From contig NC_061797.1 in assembly GCF_021462225.1 (NCBI RefSeq), positions 33,816,147 through 33,880,146 on the forward strand: 64,000 nt of DNA, read 5' to 3'. Below, in pieces: positions 37,501 to 49,300 of the stretch (the stretch's first letter is position 1; the number at the start of each line of letters is the position of its first letter). The notes beneath the pieces are model-generated. The model was given only the letters and a program-made list of their open reading frames with translations, was not told where the DNA came from and did no database searches. Both the position numbers and the translations under genes were made by a program. This DNA is from Girardinichthys multiradiatus (taxonomy: Eukaryota; Chordata; Actinopteri; Cyprinodontiformes; Goodeidae).

Positions 37501-40500
37501 TGAAGAATCTAAAATATAAAAATGTTTAGAGTTATTTCATACTTTTTGTTTACTACATAACTCCATGTGGGTTCATTCATAGTTTTGTTGCCTTTGATGA
37601 GAATCTACAATTTAAATAGTCATGAAAATAAAGAGACCCATTAAGTGAGAATATGTATCTAAAACCTTTGACCGGTAGTGTAAGTTCAGGGTATGAAAAC
37701 CCTCCTCATCTGTTTTGAATGAGCAGAAACACCTGTGTCTTCTTGGATACACAATTATAATCTTCCCCATGATTTTTCAAAGATTTACCTGTGACATGGA
37801 GTTTACACTGACACTGCCCAGTGTAGTGGTTGCAGATGGAAACTGCTCCTGTTGATGAGGTGCTAACGGTGCCTTGGTCACTACAGTTACAGAATGTGCA
37901 GCCGTTTGGATTTGTGGCACTGAGACCATACCAACCGGGCAAACAATAACTACAGTTACGGCCTGTCACTGCAGCCTTGCAGTTACACTGTCCTCCAATC
38001 TTTATGTTAGACACACAGCAAGAGATGAGGAGATACAACAGAGAAAAGGTGGTAAGGCGGTCAGTTTGAAAAGCATCAAAATCAGCAAGTTATAAATTTA
38101 CTTTAAAGTGCAGGATGTGTCGTTATTTACCTGGGCACACTCTGTGTTACCTTTGACAGTACCAGCAGTGTTGCAGTTGCAGGGCTGACACACATGAGCG
38201 GAGGTTGGATCAGAGTCCTGCTGCCTGAAGAATCCACTTATACAGAGCTCACAGTTCTTTCCTTATAATAAGAGTGACAAAGGGCATTATAGAGAAAAGT
38301 GAATAGATACAACTCAAATGATACATACAAAAAAGTCTTCACTTCTGAAATTTTTAGGTATGTCCCAGTTTGAATCCAGGAATATTCGAAAGATCAATTT
38401 GGGGGTACGTCATTAAACTTGAATCCCGATACCGTTATTGGTATTTAGCTATCATGGCCAATTTTTCCGTGCATGGGTAGCAAAACTGCACGTGATTTTG
38501 TTCATTGAATCTGTGTTTTGCCCTTCGACTTTAAGCATTTTCTACAATGACATTCACAGTAAAAAGTGAGACAGAAATGCAGATCAGAATCCTTTTATTG
38601 TGATTGAACATCAGATGTTCAACAAAATAAAAAGAGATTTATCTGGTTCCAAAAATACAAATGTACAAGGTTTGCACTGTAGTACTGCACAAAGTCTCGT
38701 GTGGTGATGTGTATTTTTATGTTTGTGTGTGGGCTGTATACATGTAAAAGTTGTTTACATGTAAGTTGGGTGGTTAATGTGAATGTTTAATGCAGTGATG
38801 GTGCAGTGTGGGCTTTATGCACAGCTTTTGCTTTGGGTGCTCTTTGCTGCTTTCTGTCCTCCATGTGCTGTGTTGGTGGGGTGGTGGTCCTGTGCGGTGC
38901 GGCCTTGGCCAATGTGTGTGGGTGCTGCGGCGGGTTTGGTGGTTTTTACCGTGTCCCTACAGACGTATGGAAGGATGTGTGGGGTCACTATTGCTGTAGC
39001 GTTGGCTCAGAACGAGCTGCAGCTTCGCTTGGTTCTATCAATTTTGGTTGGCTGGCCTAGACTGCTTGGCTGTTTCGGTTCATTTGTCTCTGGGGGGGTA
39101 GATGTGCCTATGCTGGCTCCGCTGGCCTGGTTGTTGTTGCTGTCCGGTGCTGGGCGCTCTGTTGGCTCTGCCCCGGGCTCAGCTCCTTGGGCATATCGGG
39201 TGTGCCCTCCTTTGTGTAGCGTAATCTTGTTGCGCTGGGCCGGCTGTTCTGCTCTATTGGCTATTGGGGTTAGCCGGGGAGCTGGCTCCTGGGAGCATAT
39301 TGCCCCCCAGTCCTTCCCTCCCTATCACAGGACACCTCCCTCTGCCCGCTCCATCACAACACCACTCATGTATGGCCTTTGTGTGCGGGTGTGCCATTGG
39401 AGTGCCAAGAGGGTCTCCACGGTCCCATGGCATCCTGGGCCCCAATTTTAATGTACAACTCAGACACACTCGCTTATAACATTTTCATGACACACATATG
39501 TAGGGCCTTGGGGCTGGGCACGATCAATGGCATCCGGAGAGAGTGTATTTTATTAACCTCACCACTGGTGCCTGCACCCACCTCTAAGGGTGAAGTTGCA
39601 TGTAGAGGACAGTGAGGGTTCCTTTTTTTTATTTGCTGTTTGGGGTTGGCACCTGGGAGACGGAGCAGGTCTTCTGGTTGGGGTTTGGGTCTTGGGGGTC
39701 AATTGGTGGTGGGGCTGATGTTTCAGCCCTTTTGTGATCGTTTGGATTTTTTTGGATCTCAGTCCCTGGCTTCGGTGCCCAGTCCGTTGGCTGGGGGTTT
39801 TCACCAGGCAGTGTGTGGCAGTGATTGAGATGTGGTTTCGCTTTGATGGAGGGACTGGCCGGCCTGCTTAGTGCAGCGAGATGTGCCGTGTGGGAGTGTG
39901 TGCGGCTGGGGGCGCCCCTGGGATTGAGGTGAGGAATGGGGTTGGCGGGGTGCCCGATCTTTGGCGTGCTCCGGTGGCTAGCACTGGGCTGCGGTTGCAG
40001 TCGGAGCGGGGGTGCACTGGGTTGTGCTCGGCCTGGGGCGGTTGGTCGGCCTGGCCTGGTTACGCGGCTGGTGCTTGTTTGTTTGTCGCATGAACAGGCG
40101 GGCTGGGTCTGATGGCGTTAGCCGGATGGTTGGGCAGGCTTGGCGGGTGGGGGGGATCGGGGCGGCGAGCTGGAAGGTGATGTGGAGGGGTTGCAGCATG
40201 TAGGTTGGGTGGAGGTTGTGTCCTCTTTTTGGATGTGGGGTCAGCGGCATTTGAATCAGCTGAGCAGTGAAGGTGGAGGTGAGCTGGTTGGTTTTTCTCC
40301 CTAGGCTGTCGTTGCAGTGGCTGATATGGTGTGTTTGTGTGGTCACGGGGGCATGATGAGGGCCGCCGGCCCCGGGTGCATGCTGCCGGCCAGGGACCTC
40401 TTGCTGGGTGAGTTTGTAAATGGTAAATGGACCGAACTTATATAGCGCTTTTCCAGTCATACAGACTGCTCAAAGCGCTTTACACTAGAGCCACATTCAC

Positions 40501-43500
40501 CCAATTGCACTCACTAACGCTCACACATTCATACACCGATACACAGATCGGTAGGCTTGAGGTTAAGTGCCTTGCCCAGGGGCACATCGACCTATGGCAG
40601 GAGGACGCTGGAATCGAACCCACAACCTTCTGATTGCAAGACGACTACTCTTCCTACTGAGCCACAGTCGTCCCTTATTGGTGTGAGGTCAGGGGGTCTG
40701 TTGTGAGCATGCTTGGTGGTGTTCTGTTGCACTTGGGGTTGAGATTAGAATTCATTGGGGGATTGGGATTGTTTTATCCTGGGACGGCAATGGTTGGCGG
40801 GCTCGTTTGGACCAGGCAGACCCCTCTTTTGTATGTGGCCCTCTCTCCGGATAGGGACGGGGGTCGTTGGGGGCTGGGGTCTGGGCCAGGGTTGCTCGAG
40901 TTCGGACGATGCCTGCACTAGTCTGGGCTGCTGCGGTCTGCCTGTCTCCACCTCCGTAGGAAGGGGATCACCTACTGGGTCTGGGGGCCTGGTCCCCATT
41001 TGGGGCATCGGTACCTGGAGCTGGGAGTATAGGATATGTACTGGGAGTGTGAATGAGTGTACAACGTCCTTTTGTTGTCTGTCTTTACGTTGGGTGTGTG
41101 TATGTGAGTGTTTTTATGTGTACACATGTGGGTGGGAATGTGTGACTGTGTGTGCCTGTTTTTGTGTCAGGTTGAGTCTTAGGCTGCTCCCTGTCCTGGA
41201 CCAGTTTAGGGACCCATTAAATGGGGTGCCTATTTCCTCCCCACCACATGCCCTGCCGGCGGCTGGTGTCTCTGACCACTGGTGTATTGATGGTTTTCGG
41301 CGTCCAGGGCAGGTTGCTTGGTGTGTGCCCACCCACTCCTGGTGGCTGCTTGCCAGGGCCTGGGCCCCCTGGCCATGTCAAGCCTCTGCTTGGGGAGTGA
41401 TGGGTCTGCTTGGGTCTCATGTCTCTGGGTCCATGGCTGCAGCTCCCTGGGGATTCTAAACTGTGGCTGCTGGGTGGTTCCCCTGGCGCTTTCCTCTGGG
41501 GGTATGCGGTAGTCCTGGGTTTCCCGTGCTCTGGGAGGCCTTTAAATGTCTGTGGCTCAGATCTCCTCCGTGTCTGTCTCGGGTCCAGTGGGGCAGGTCT
41601 GCGGTTCCTCATACTCACTATTGCATATTTCTATGGAGAAATCCTATCTACACAAGCGTGCTCACACTTACACCCACAGGTGTTTAAATTCAGGTGTTAA
41701 CAAATAGACAGATGTTCCATATTGGGCCGCAGTTACCACTAAATACATCTTGCATTCATTAGTACTGTGCACTTTTTGGTAACAATGCTGTTATATACGT
41801 TTCTCCAGGTGTAGAAGCTGTCTTCTAGGGTGTCATCTTATTTTCTCTTCACCCTTTTTTCTCTGCTCTATTTGTTTCTTCTCTTCCTTTTTCCTTTTTG
41901 CCCCACCTCTCTCTTTCTTGCTTCCTTTTTTTCCTTTTCATTTCCGTCTCCGTGTCCATTCCAATTGAAAAAACAGTTTCTAATAAAGTTAATAAATATC
42001 AAGCAGACCATTATACCATTAGCCATTTTTCTTGGCAGTCAGTAGCACTCAGGCAACAATTCTGAGTGCTACTCTGCTGGACAGGACACGGTTATAAAAG
42101 AAAAAAAAAAAAAAATACTGTGATGGCCTGCGGAAAAAGACTGTTCCTGAATTTGTTGGCCCTGGTTTTGATGGACCTGTACCGCCTTTTGGAGGGAAGC
42201 GGGTCAAACAGGTGAACTGCAGGGTGGGAGAGATCTCTTGTTGTTGAATCGATGAGATGTGTGGTCATCAGCGGCAGGAGTGTGTGTGCATCCTCTGGAG
42301 CCTCTTGCAATCAGAATTTGCACAGTTTGTGAGCCACACCGATGCAGCATGGTGGGATGCTCTCTTTAGCCAAGTGGTAAAGGTCACCAGCAGCTTCTCG
42401 CATATGTTATACCTTTAGAGAATTCTCAGATTGTGCAGACACTGCTGTCCCTTCCTTGATGATGCTGGAGGTGTTTGCTGCTCACATTAGGTCAGCAGAG
42501 ACAATGCTGTGCAGGAATGTAAAAATCTCTCAATAGGTTCTCCATTTACAGGAGGGGAGGTGGCTCAGCTCTGTGTCTCCTAAAGTCAAGTATCATTTCC
42601 TTTTTCTTTGTGCTTTTCAGAAATAGATTATTAGCCAAACACCACAAAGACACATTCAGTACCTTGTTCTGGTAGGCAGTTTTATCTCCCCTATTTTTGT
42701 ATCATCTGTAACCTTCACTATGTTGTTGCTAGTGTGTACTCTGTAGTTGATAGACTGTAGAGCGCTGGGCTCCCCTCTGGGGAGCCTGTGCTCAGTTTGA
42801 GCACTAGTAGAAAGGTTGAGTTAAAGTTTGATAGTCTGTTAGCAGTTGGTGAAAAGGTTGAGAATCTAGGAGCAGGTGAGTTTGGGAAGCCCCACATCAG
42901 ATAATTTCCTAATATTTCTAATATGTTGGGAATGATCATGTTGAAGGCTAAGCTATAATCAATCAGCTATTATGGCCTCCCTTAACCTGTTTGTTCAATA
43001 GGCAAACTGATGGGGGTCGAGAGAAAGAGGAAAGCTGGCCTTCACGTGGTTTAGGACTAGCTATTCCAGGCATTTAGTGACAATGTGTGTGAGAAACAGT
43101 GTGGAAATCGTTCAGGCTGTCAGTGAATTGTGTTTGGAATTGCTGTATAATTAAAGCAGACTTCAAACAGGAATGAAAGCCTGTGTCAGGGAGAAGTGGA
43201 AGACTTCGGTGAAGATCTGTGACAGCTGATCAGGCCCAGAGCACCTTTCCAGAAACACCATCAGGTCCAGATGCTTTTATGAGGTTACCCTGCTGAACAT
43301 CTGCTTTACATCCTGAAACTGTCAGTGGTTGTCAGTGTATCAATAACTTCTTCAAATAAGACAGCACCTGTAGTGTTGTGCATGCAGAGGTCACAGACTC
43401 CTCCTCCTCCTCGATAGTGCTCATCTGGATGCTCATCAGCTTGGACATCATAATGACAAGAGATGGCGTGGCCATAACACAGACAGAGTCGACAGTTCAT

Positions 43501-46314
43501 AGGCTGGAGCTGATTACCTGACCTGAAGGGTTTATCATTGTAAAGTGGTGCACAATTCTCACACTGAAAAGCAAAACAAACAAAACAAAAAAGGTTTAGG
43601 TCAAATAGGAAGCATTAAGATGCATCAACTTGTAATTTTCAGATTTGTAAAAATCCCAGTAATTACATTACACATTTGAAATGAATGAATGAACTAATCA
43701 TGGAAGTAGTTAATAATCTGAGGTCAGATTTCCTAGGCCTTACAAATAAGTGCATGCTGGAAACAAGGAGACAGGGCTAATCTAAAGCTAATCGATGAAC
43801 ACAAACATGGCCATCTTATTTTAATAATAATCACAGAAATCTTCCAACACTGCCAAAAACAATATATTTATTGATGATTACAAGTGAATGATTATTCACC
43901 CTCAGCTAAGCATATTTCTTCTATAAAACACAACAGGCCATTAGCAGGATGGCATCAAAATGTACAACACTACTGAAGAAATCAGCATCTCAGCTGTCTC
44001 AAAGTATTAGATTGAAAAAGATAATAGTATATTCTGAAATAGAATATTCTGAAATACTACACAGCACCTGTACTGGTTTCAACAGATTCTGTTTATATCG
44101 TTCCACATTTTCCATTGTGTTTTCTTAAACATATTCCCTTGTAATAATAAACATACTTAAAACATTTTGAACAAACATCTTATCAATTGAACACCACTAA
44201 GTTTTTGTAAAACACTGCTCTTCTGGTGAAAATAATAGCCATTTAAAAAATTTAAACCCACCATGGATTGGCCACTATGGTCTATGCAACCGCATAGACC
44301 ATAGTGGCCACACTGCTAACCTAACATATGTTTGTAAGACGTTTTGATGCAACAGGCAACATGATAACACTGTTCACAGCGTTATAGTGTAGGAACAAAG
44401 AGAAAATTTAAAAAATCTAATTAACTTTGTTATCATGGTTCATTTTAGACTGGTAAAGTATCTACACAATCCTTACATACAAACTCCATGAAGAAAGACC
44501 TACACAAGTGGGTTAAAAACACTATTCTGCCCTCTCAAGAATCAGGAACTACAAATCTTTGTACATCACATGTTTTGCTGCTGAGAAAACTCTGCTCAGA
44601 AATTTGGTCTAGACACTTCTGTCTTATAGAACCTTGGACTGGTTTCCGACTCACCATTTGTTTAAAGATACTAGAATACAATTGTTTATACTTACTTGAA
44701 TTCAATACTAGTTAAATATCCAGTTTTAAAGGTGTTTGAGCTTGGGTTTAAAACTCATCACAGCACCACGTTTGCAGTGTAAGGGATTTTTGATAATATC
44801 CTTTTAGCAATGGACTCTGGTGGTACTGTTCGTCAGGCGTATTTAACTTCAGTTTTAAGGGCCAAATAAATAAAAAAAAAATTGTTTGTTTGAGGGCCAC
44901 AGGGAATAATTTATAAAAGGAAGAGGGAAAAAGACCAAACATGATTAAATAGTAAATAAATAAAACCACAGAAATCTGTTTTATCCTTATTACAAATTTT
45001 TTTGTCAACATTTTACATTTTAATACTTAGGCAAGTAGTTTAGGGTCACCCATGTAATGATTTTGGAGAGCCTTTGTTTGAAAACCTTTTTGCCCCTTCC
45101 ATACATATATGCAGACTGGTAGATTTACAGTACATAAAAGCATTTTAACCTATTAAAAAACAATAACTTCACCTGTGGAAAACGAGTTCAATTTTGTTTT
45201 TATTCCACAGGGAATAAAAACAAAAATAAAACTAGAAATCAAATTGCATTAGTAGTATATTAAAACTATATTTTCAAAAGGACTAAATAGCACAAAAATG
45301 CAGAAGGGACACAAATTGCTCTATTTAGTTTGAAAGGCAGATGGGAGATTTAAATTTTAAAAAAAATCTCCCATTCCATCTATTGTCTCCCGCTTATCCG
45401 AGATCGGGTCGCGGGGACAATGGGTCCAAGAGAATCCCTCGACCCGTTCTCCAGCTTATTCTGGGGGATCCCAAGGTGTTCTCAGGCCAGACGGGATATA
45501 TTGTGTCCCTCCAGCAAGTTCTGGAAGGACTATACATCATTTTCTCTTCACTTCATCCATTATTTTGTGGCTGCAATTAAAAGTAATGCAACAGGATAAA
45601 GAAACAAAAGGGGGCAGATTGCTCCCATCTGCTGGACTTGAGAGACAGCATTGTTCCTGCCTGTATTTAGTAAAGACTCAGAGTTTGTTGCACCACCCTT
45701 TTAGATATCCCCAGGGTCTATATAAACAGGCTAGTGGAGGGGAATTTAATATGAGACAGGTGGAAATGATAAGCATTTACACAATGAATTGTGTAAATTT
45801 TAATCTAAGAAGTACAATATATGTCAGTGGAAAACAGAATATTCACCATATTATCGTGAACCAGTACACACACACACAGCAATACAGCAAAGGGAACAGA
45901 CATCTAATGAGGGGAGACTTGCAACACCTACCACTTTTATACAGTTCCACTTTTAATGTCAAAATAAACATACCATAGTATGTGTGGAGGGGCGGGAGAA
46001 AAGGGGGAAAATGCTATAGAAAATGCATTTTTTGTAGCAGAAAACAGCAGAGGCGACAAGCAGCAAGTACATGTCCTTTGATTTTGTTCAGCAGTCAGTA
46101 CAAATTATGGTGGACAAGGGGGGCATCAAATGGCAGGATTAAAAATGTATTAAAAAACACAGGAGTTCCTCCCATGTGTGACAAGAGCAGACCTGCACTG
46201 GGCCTATTATGTATGACACACAGACGAGATGGTTTTCAGGAGGTAAAAAGGAGGAGGGGGAGCGGGTTGATGAAGACTGGGTGAAGGTGATACAATTTTG
46301 TATTTCAGATAGAT

Positions 46315-46346
<32 letters not shown>

Positions 46347-49300
46347 GGGAAAGGAAGTAGGAAACATTGTTAAAAACAATGTGCAAATTAACAAAATAAG
46401 AAAAGACAGTAATTATTATAAAAATACAATGAAACAAGATAAATATAACCAGCAAAAATATTTTAAATCATTCTTCTGGCTCAAGATGTGCCAGTACCCG
46501 GAACAGGTACATAACTTTACACACTACCATAAAAGCTTACAAAAATATATTCAACAAAAACACAGTTACAAAAACAAATTATATGGACTTTTTCGTCTGT
46601 ACATCTATAAATGGTCAACTCTATGACCACTTGCCCAATAGTTTGTTCCACCTTTTTCTGCCAAAGCAGGCCAGATTCGTTGAGGCATGGACTTAACTCG
46701 ATACCTTTGACATCTGGCACCAAGATATTAGCAGATCCTTAAGTAATGTAAGTTGCAAGGTGGGGGATTTATGGATTCATTTTATTTATCAAGCACAGAT
46801 GCTTGAGTGGACTGAGATCTGAGAAATTTGGAAGTTGGGTCAACACCTTGTTGTACTCCTCAGATCATTCCAGAACCATTTTTGCTTCGTGTCAAGGTTT
46901 ATTATCCCATTACACATGACCACACCGATCAGGAAATACCATTGCAAGACCTAGGTATGACGTACGTCTCAATGAAACATCCACATGAGGTTGTTCAGCT
47001 TGGAAACAAGCATCACACTTCCTCTGCTGGACTAACTGACTGCATCTTGGACATGTGTTCATCTATGTGATGGAAAAAAAAAAACATGATTTGTCAGAGC
47101 AGGGAAGCTTCTTTCATTGTTCCCCAACCTAACTGGTATGAAGCCCCATAAGAATAAAAACGTGATGCACCGTGTATTCTGAAGTCTATCAAAAACATTA
47201 CTTCAGCAATATGAGCTACCTAGGACCACATTTGACAGATACTGACCACTGTAGACCAGCAAACACCCCAAACAGCTGCAGTTTTGGAGATGCACTGACC
47301 TAGTCGTTTACACATCACAGCGTGTCAAACTCATTTAAATGTTTCTGCCTGCCTATTTTTCTGCTTCCAAAACCTCAATTTTGAGGGCAAAATGTTTACT
47401 TGATGGCTAATATAGCCCACCCACTAACAGATTCCATGATGAAGAAGTAATCATGGTTATTCACTTAACCTGTCAGTGGTCACGATGTTAGGCCTGACTG
47501 GTGTATATCTTGACAAAAACATGTTTCAATAAATCTTGTGATCTGGTTACACCTAACTGGTTATAAGCACTGCTGTGAAGCAGCATAGGATTCATAAATG
47601 ATTAAATCTCCGCAAACCAACAAAAAAAACCACAGAAACCGAAATAAATGTATAAAGACCAACATCATTGACAGTACAGAAACATTATATATAATATGTA
47701 TTAATATATTTGCATGTTCATGTTTGCGCTGTCCTTTTTCCTGCTCTTCCATCTGACATAATGTTTAAATGAAGAACATCTCCTGGCATACCTTCAATAA
47801 TTTACTGTCTGCGAGTTTGATCATGCTTTTTTGCAATTTAGGAAATATGTCTTTACTTTTCTGGCTGTGGCTCTGTTTCTAACATGTTTTACACAACAAT
47901 ACTACTTCTTTCTGCCTTTCTAATCAACAAGCTCTCCCTATACCTCACTATTCAACTAATCTACTATAGCTGAGACCTGAAGCAAAGGAGTTTTCCTCTG
48001 AGTTTCTTTTGGTACCCTCCATCTTTGCAGCTTTCCGCCTTTTTCCTAACACACACCTTTCTGAAAAACAAATCATTCTGTAAATCTCTCCCATCTTTCC
48101 ATATCTCCTCTGCTCATCCCCCTCCTGTCTGTCCCTCAAATGCTTATTCTCATAGTCACAGTGTCTATGTGAGCTGAAAATATTACCATACCAAATGAAA
48201 GACAGAGGTTTTCTCTTTCTTCTCTTTTCATACAACATTGCTTTACCTTCTCTCGCTCCATGCCTGCTAATTAGTCGAGGGACTGGTGTTTGGGAGTTAA
48301 AAGAAGAGCGTGCACGTTAATTCTACTCATACAAAAGGTTTTGATGGTGCTCCATCATCTACATGCTGCAACAGAGCAAAAAGGAGGACACATAAAGAAG
48401 ACTGAATCTGTGCAGTTTTAATTCTGTTTTTCTGTCCCTCTTATTTGCACTTGGCCACTATAAGCTATATTAAGATTTAAACTGCATCGTTGTGTTAGTG
48501 CAAGTGCAGTTCTGTCATTGCTGAAATACAGTTCCACACACTCATTCCTAAATTTATAAGCATTTGTTTTCCTAGTTCATTTTATTGTGTGGGTACAGTG
48601 CAGTGAAAAGAAATGGCACAATGTCTTTTCTTTTGCTTTTTGTCACACTAAAATGTTTCAGATTCACAAACCTATTTTATTTCAGACAAAGATAACTAAA
48701 CTAAATGTAAAATGCAGCTTCCAAATGATGATTTTATTTATTAAGGGAGATGCTATCCAACTTGACCCTATTTGAATAAGTAGCAGCCCCTGAAACAAAC
48801 ACCTGTTGTTGCCATCAATCATTTGCGATAAATATCACAGAGTCTTCGAGTACATTTGGCCCACTCGTCTTTGCAACTGTTGTTTATCAACACTGGGTGC
48901 TTTGAGTATGCCTGTTTAGGGTGAAGCCACAGCAGTTCAATCACATTTAAGTCAGAACTTTTACTAGGCCACCACAAAGGCTTTTTCTTAATGAGCTCTT
49001 CAGACTGGGAATTGCTTGGAGACTACAGATCATTGCCCTGTTGCATAACCCAAATACACTCAGGATTAATTAACTAAAGACATTTACCTTTAGGATTTGT
49101 TGGTAGGGAGCAGAATTTATGCTCCTATTAATTACAGCAAGTCATCCAGATCCTGAACCAGGAAAGCAGGCCCAGACCATCAAACTACCACCACCAAGTT
49201 TGACTGCCAGTATGAAGCTTTTTTTCTAAAAGGCTGTGTTATTCAAACAGGAGGCACACATTTCAAAAATGAGATACAGGTCTTTGTGTTCCTTTTGGTC

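Larger units (their letters stand above)
38802..42113 (+). mobile_element. Unclassified GC/GT-rich poly(A) retroposon
   Basis: About 3.3 kb that stands out from its AT-rich surroundings by high GC content and strong G+T skew on the plus strand (for example 39630-40400 and 40680-41600). It ends in a poly(A) run (15 A from 42101) and is flanked by an 11/13 direct repeat, AATGCAGTGATGG (38789-38801) and AATACTGTGATGG (42114-42126), within L2 sequence. AATAAA-like signals lie near 41980-41998, a C/T-rich tract at 41830-41960, and a perfect 12-bp hairpin near the 3' end. No reverse transcriptase, transposase or other protein was recognised. Open frames such as 38783-39451 look like composition artefacts. 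A SINE is inserted at 40416-40674. It moved by LINE-type retroposition, but its source is unknown to me. Confidence 0.7.
38581..43310 (-). mobile_element. Decayed L2-like LINE, split by a 3.3-kb insert
   Basis: 3' part 38581-38801 (minus strand, tail region AGATCAGAATCCTTTTATTG). The 5' part 42114-43310 has minus-strand RT relics: [48 protein letters not shown], and a C-terminal [21 protein letters not shown]. The two parts are separated by the insert 38802-42113. Its upper end lies within about 60 bp of the exon 3 donor. Sense to ush2a. Confidence 0.75.
43564..45364. other. Intronic sequence with one strong hairpin
   Basis: AT-rich intron 2, no coding signal. Contains the inverted repeats at 44269-44310 and 45192-45225. 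Confidence 0.55.

Noticed and set aside
38783..39451. 222-codon ORF and other long frames in the GC-rich block as genes
   Set aside because: Several overlapping frames on both strands are open, which is expected from low stop-codon density in GC-rich DNA. No domain is recognisable and codon content follows base skew.
40600..40670. tRNA gene on the minus strand
   Set aside because: tRNA-like head of a dispersed SINE-type repeat; no full cloverleaf seen.
44269..44310. microRNA precursor
   Set aside because: The 4-nt loop and 19-bp stem give a hairpin shorter than a typical pre-miRNA, and no flanking lower stem is seen.
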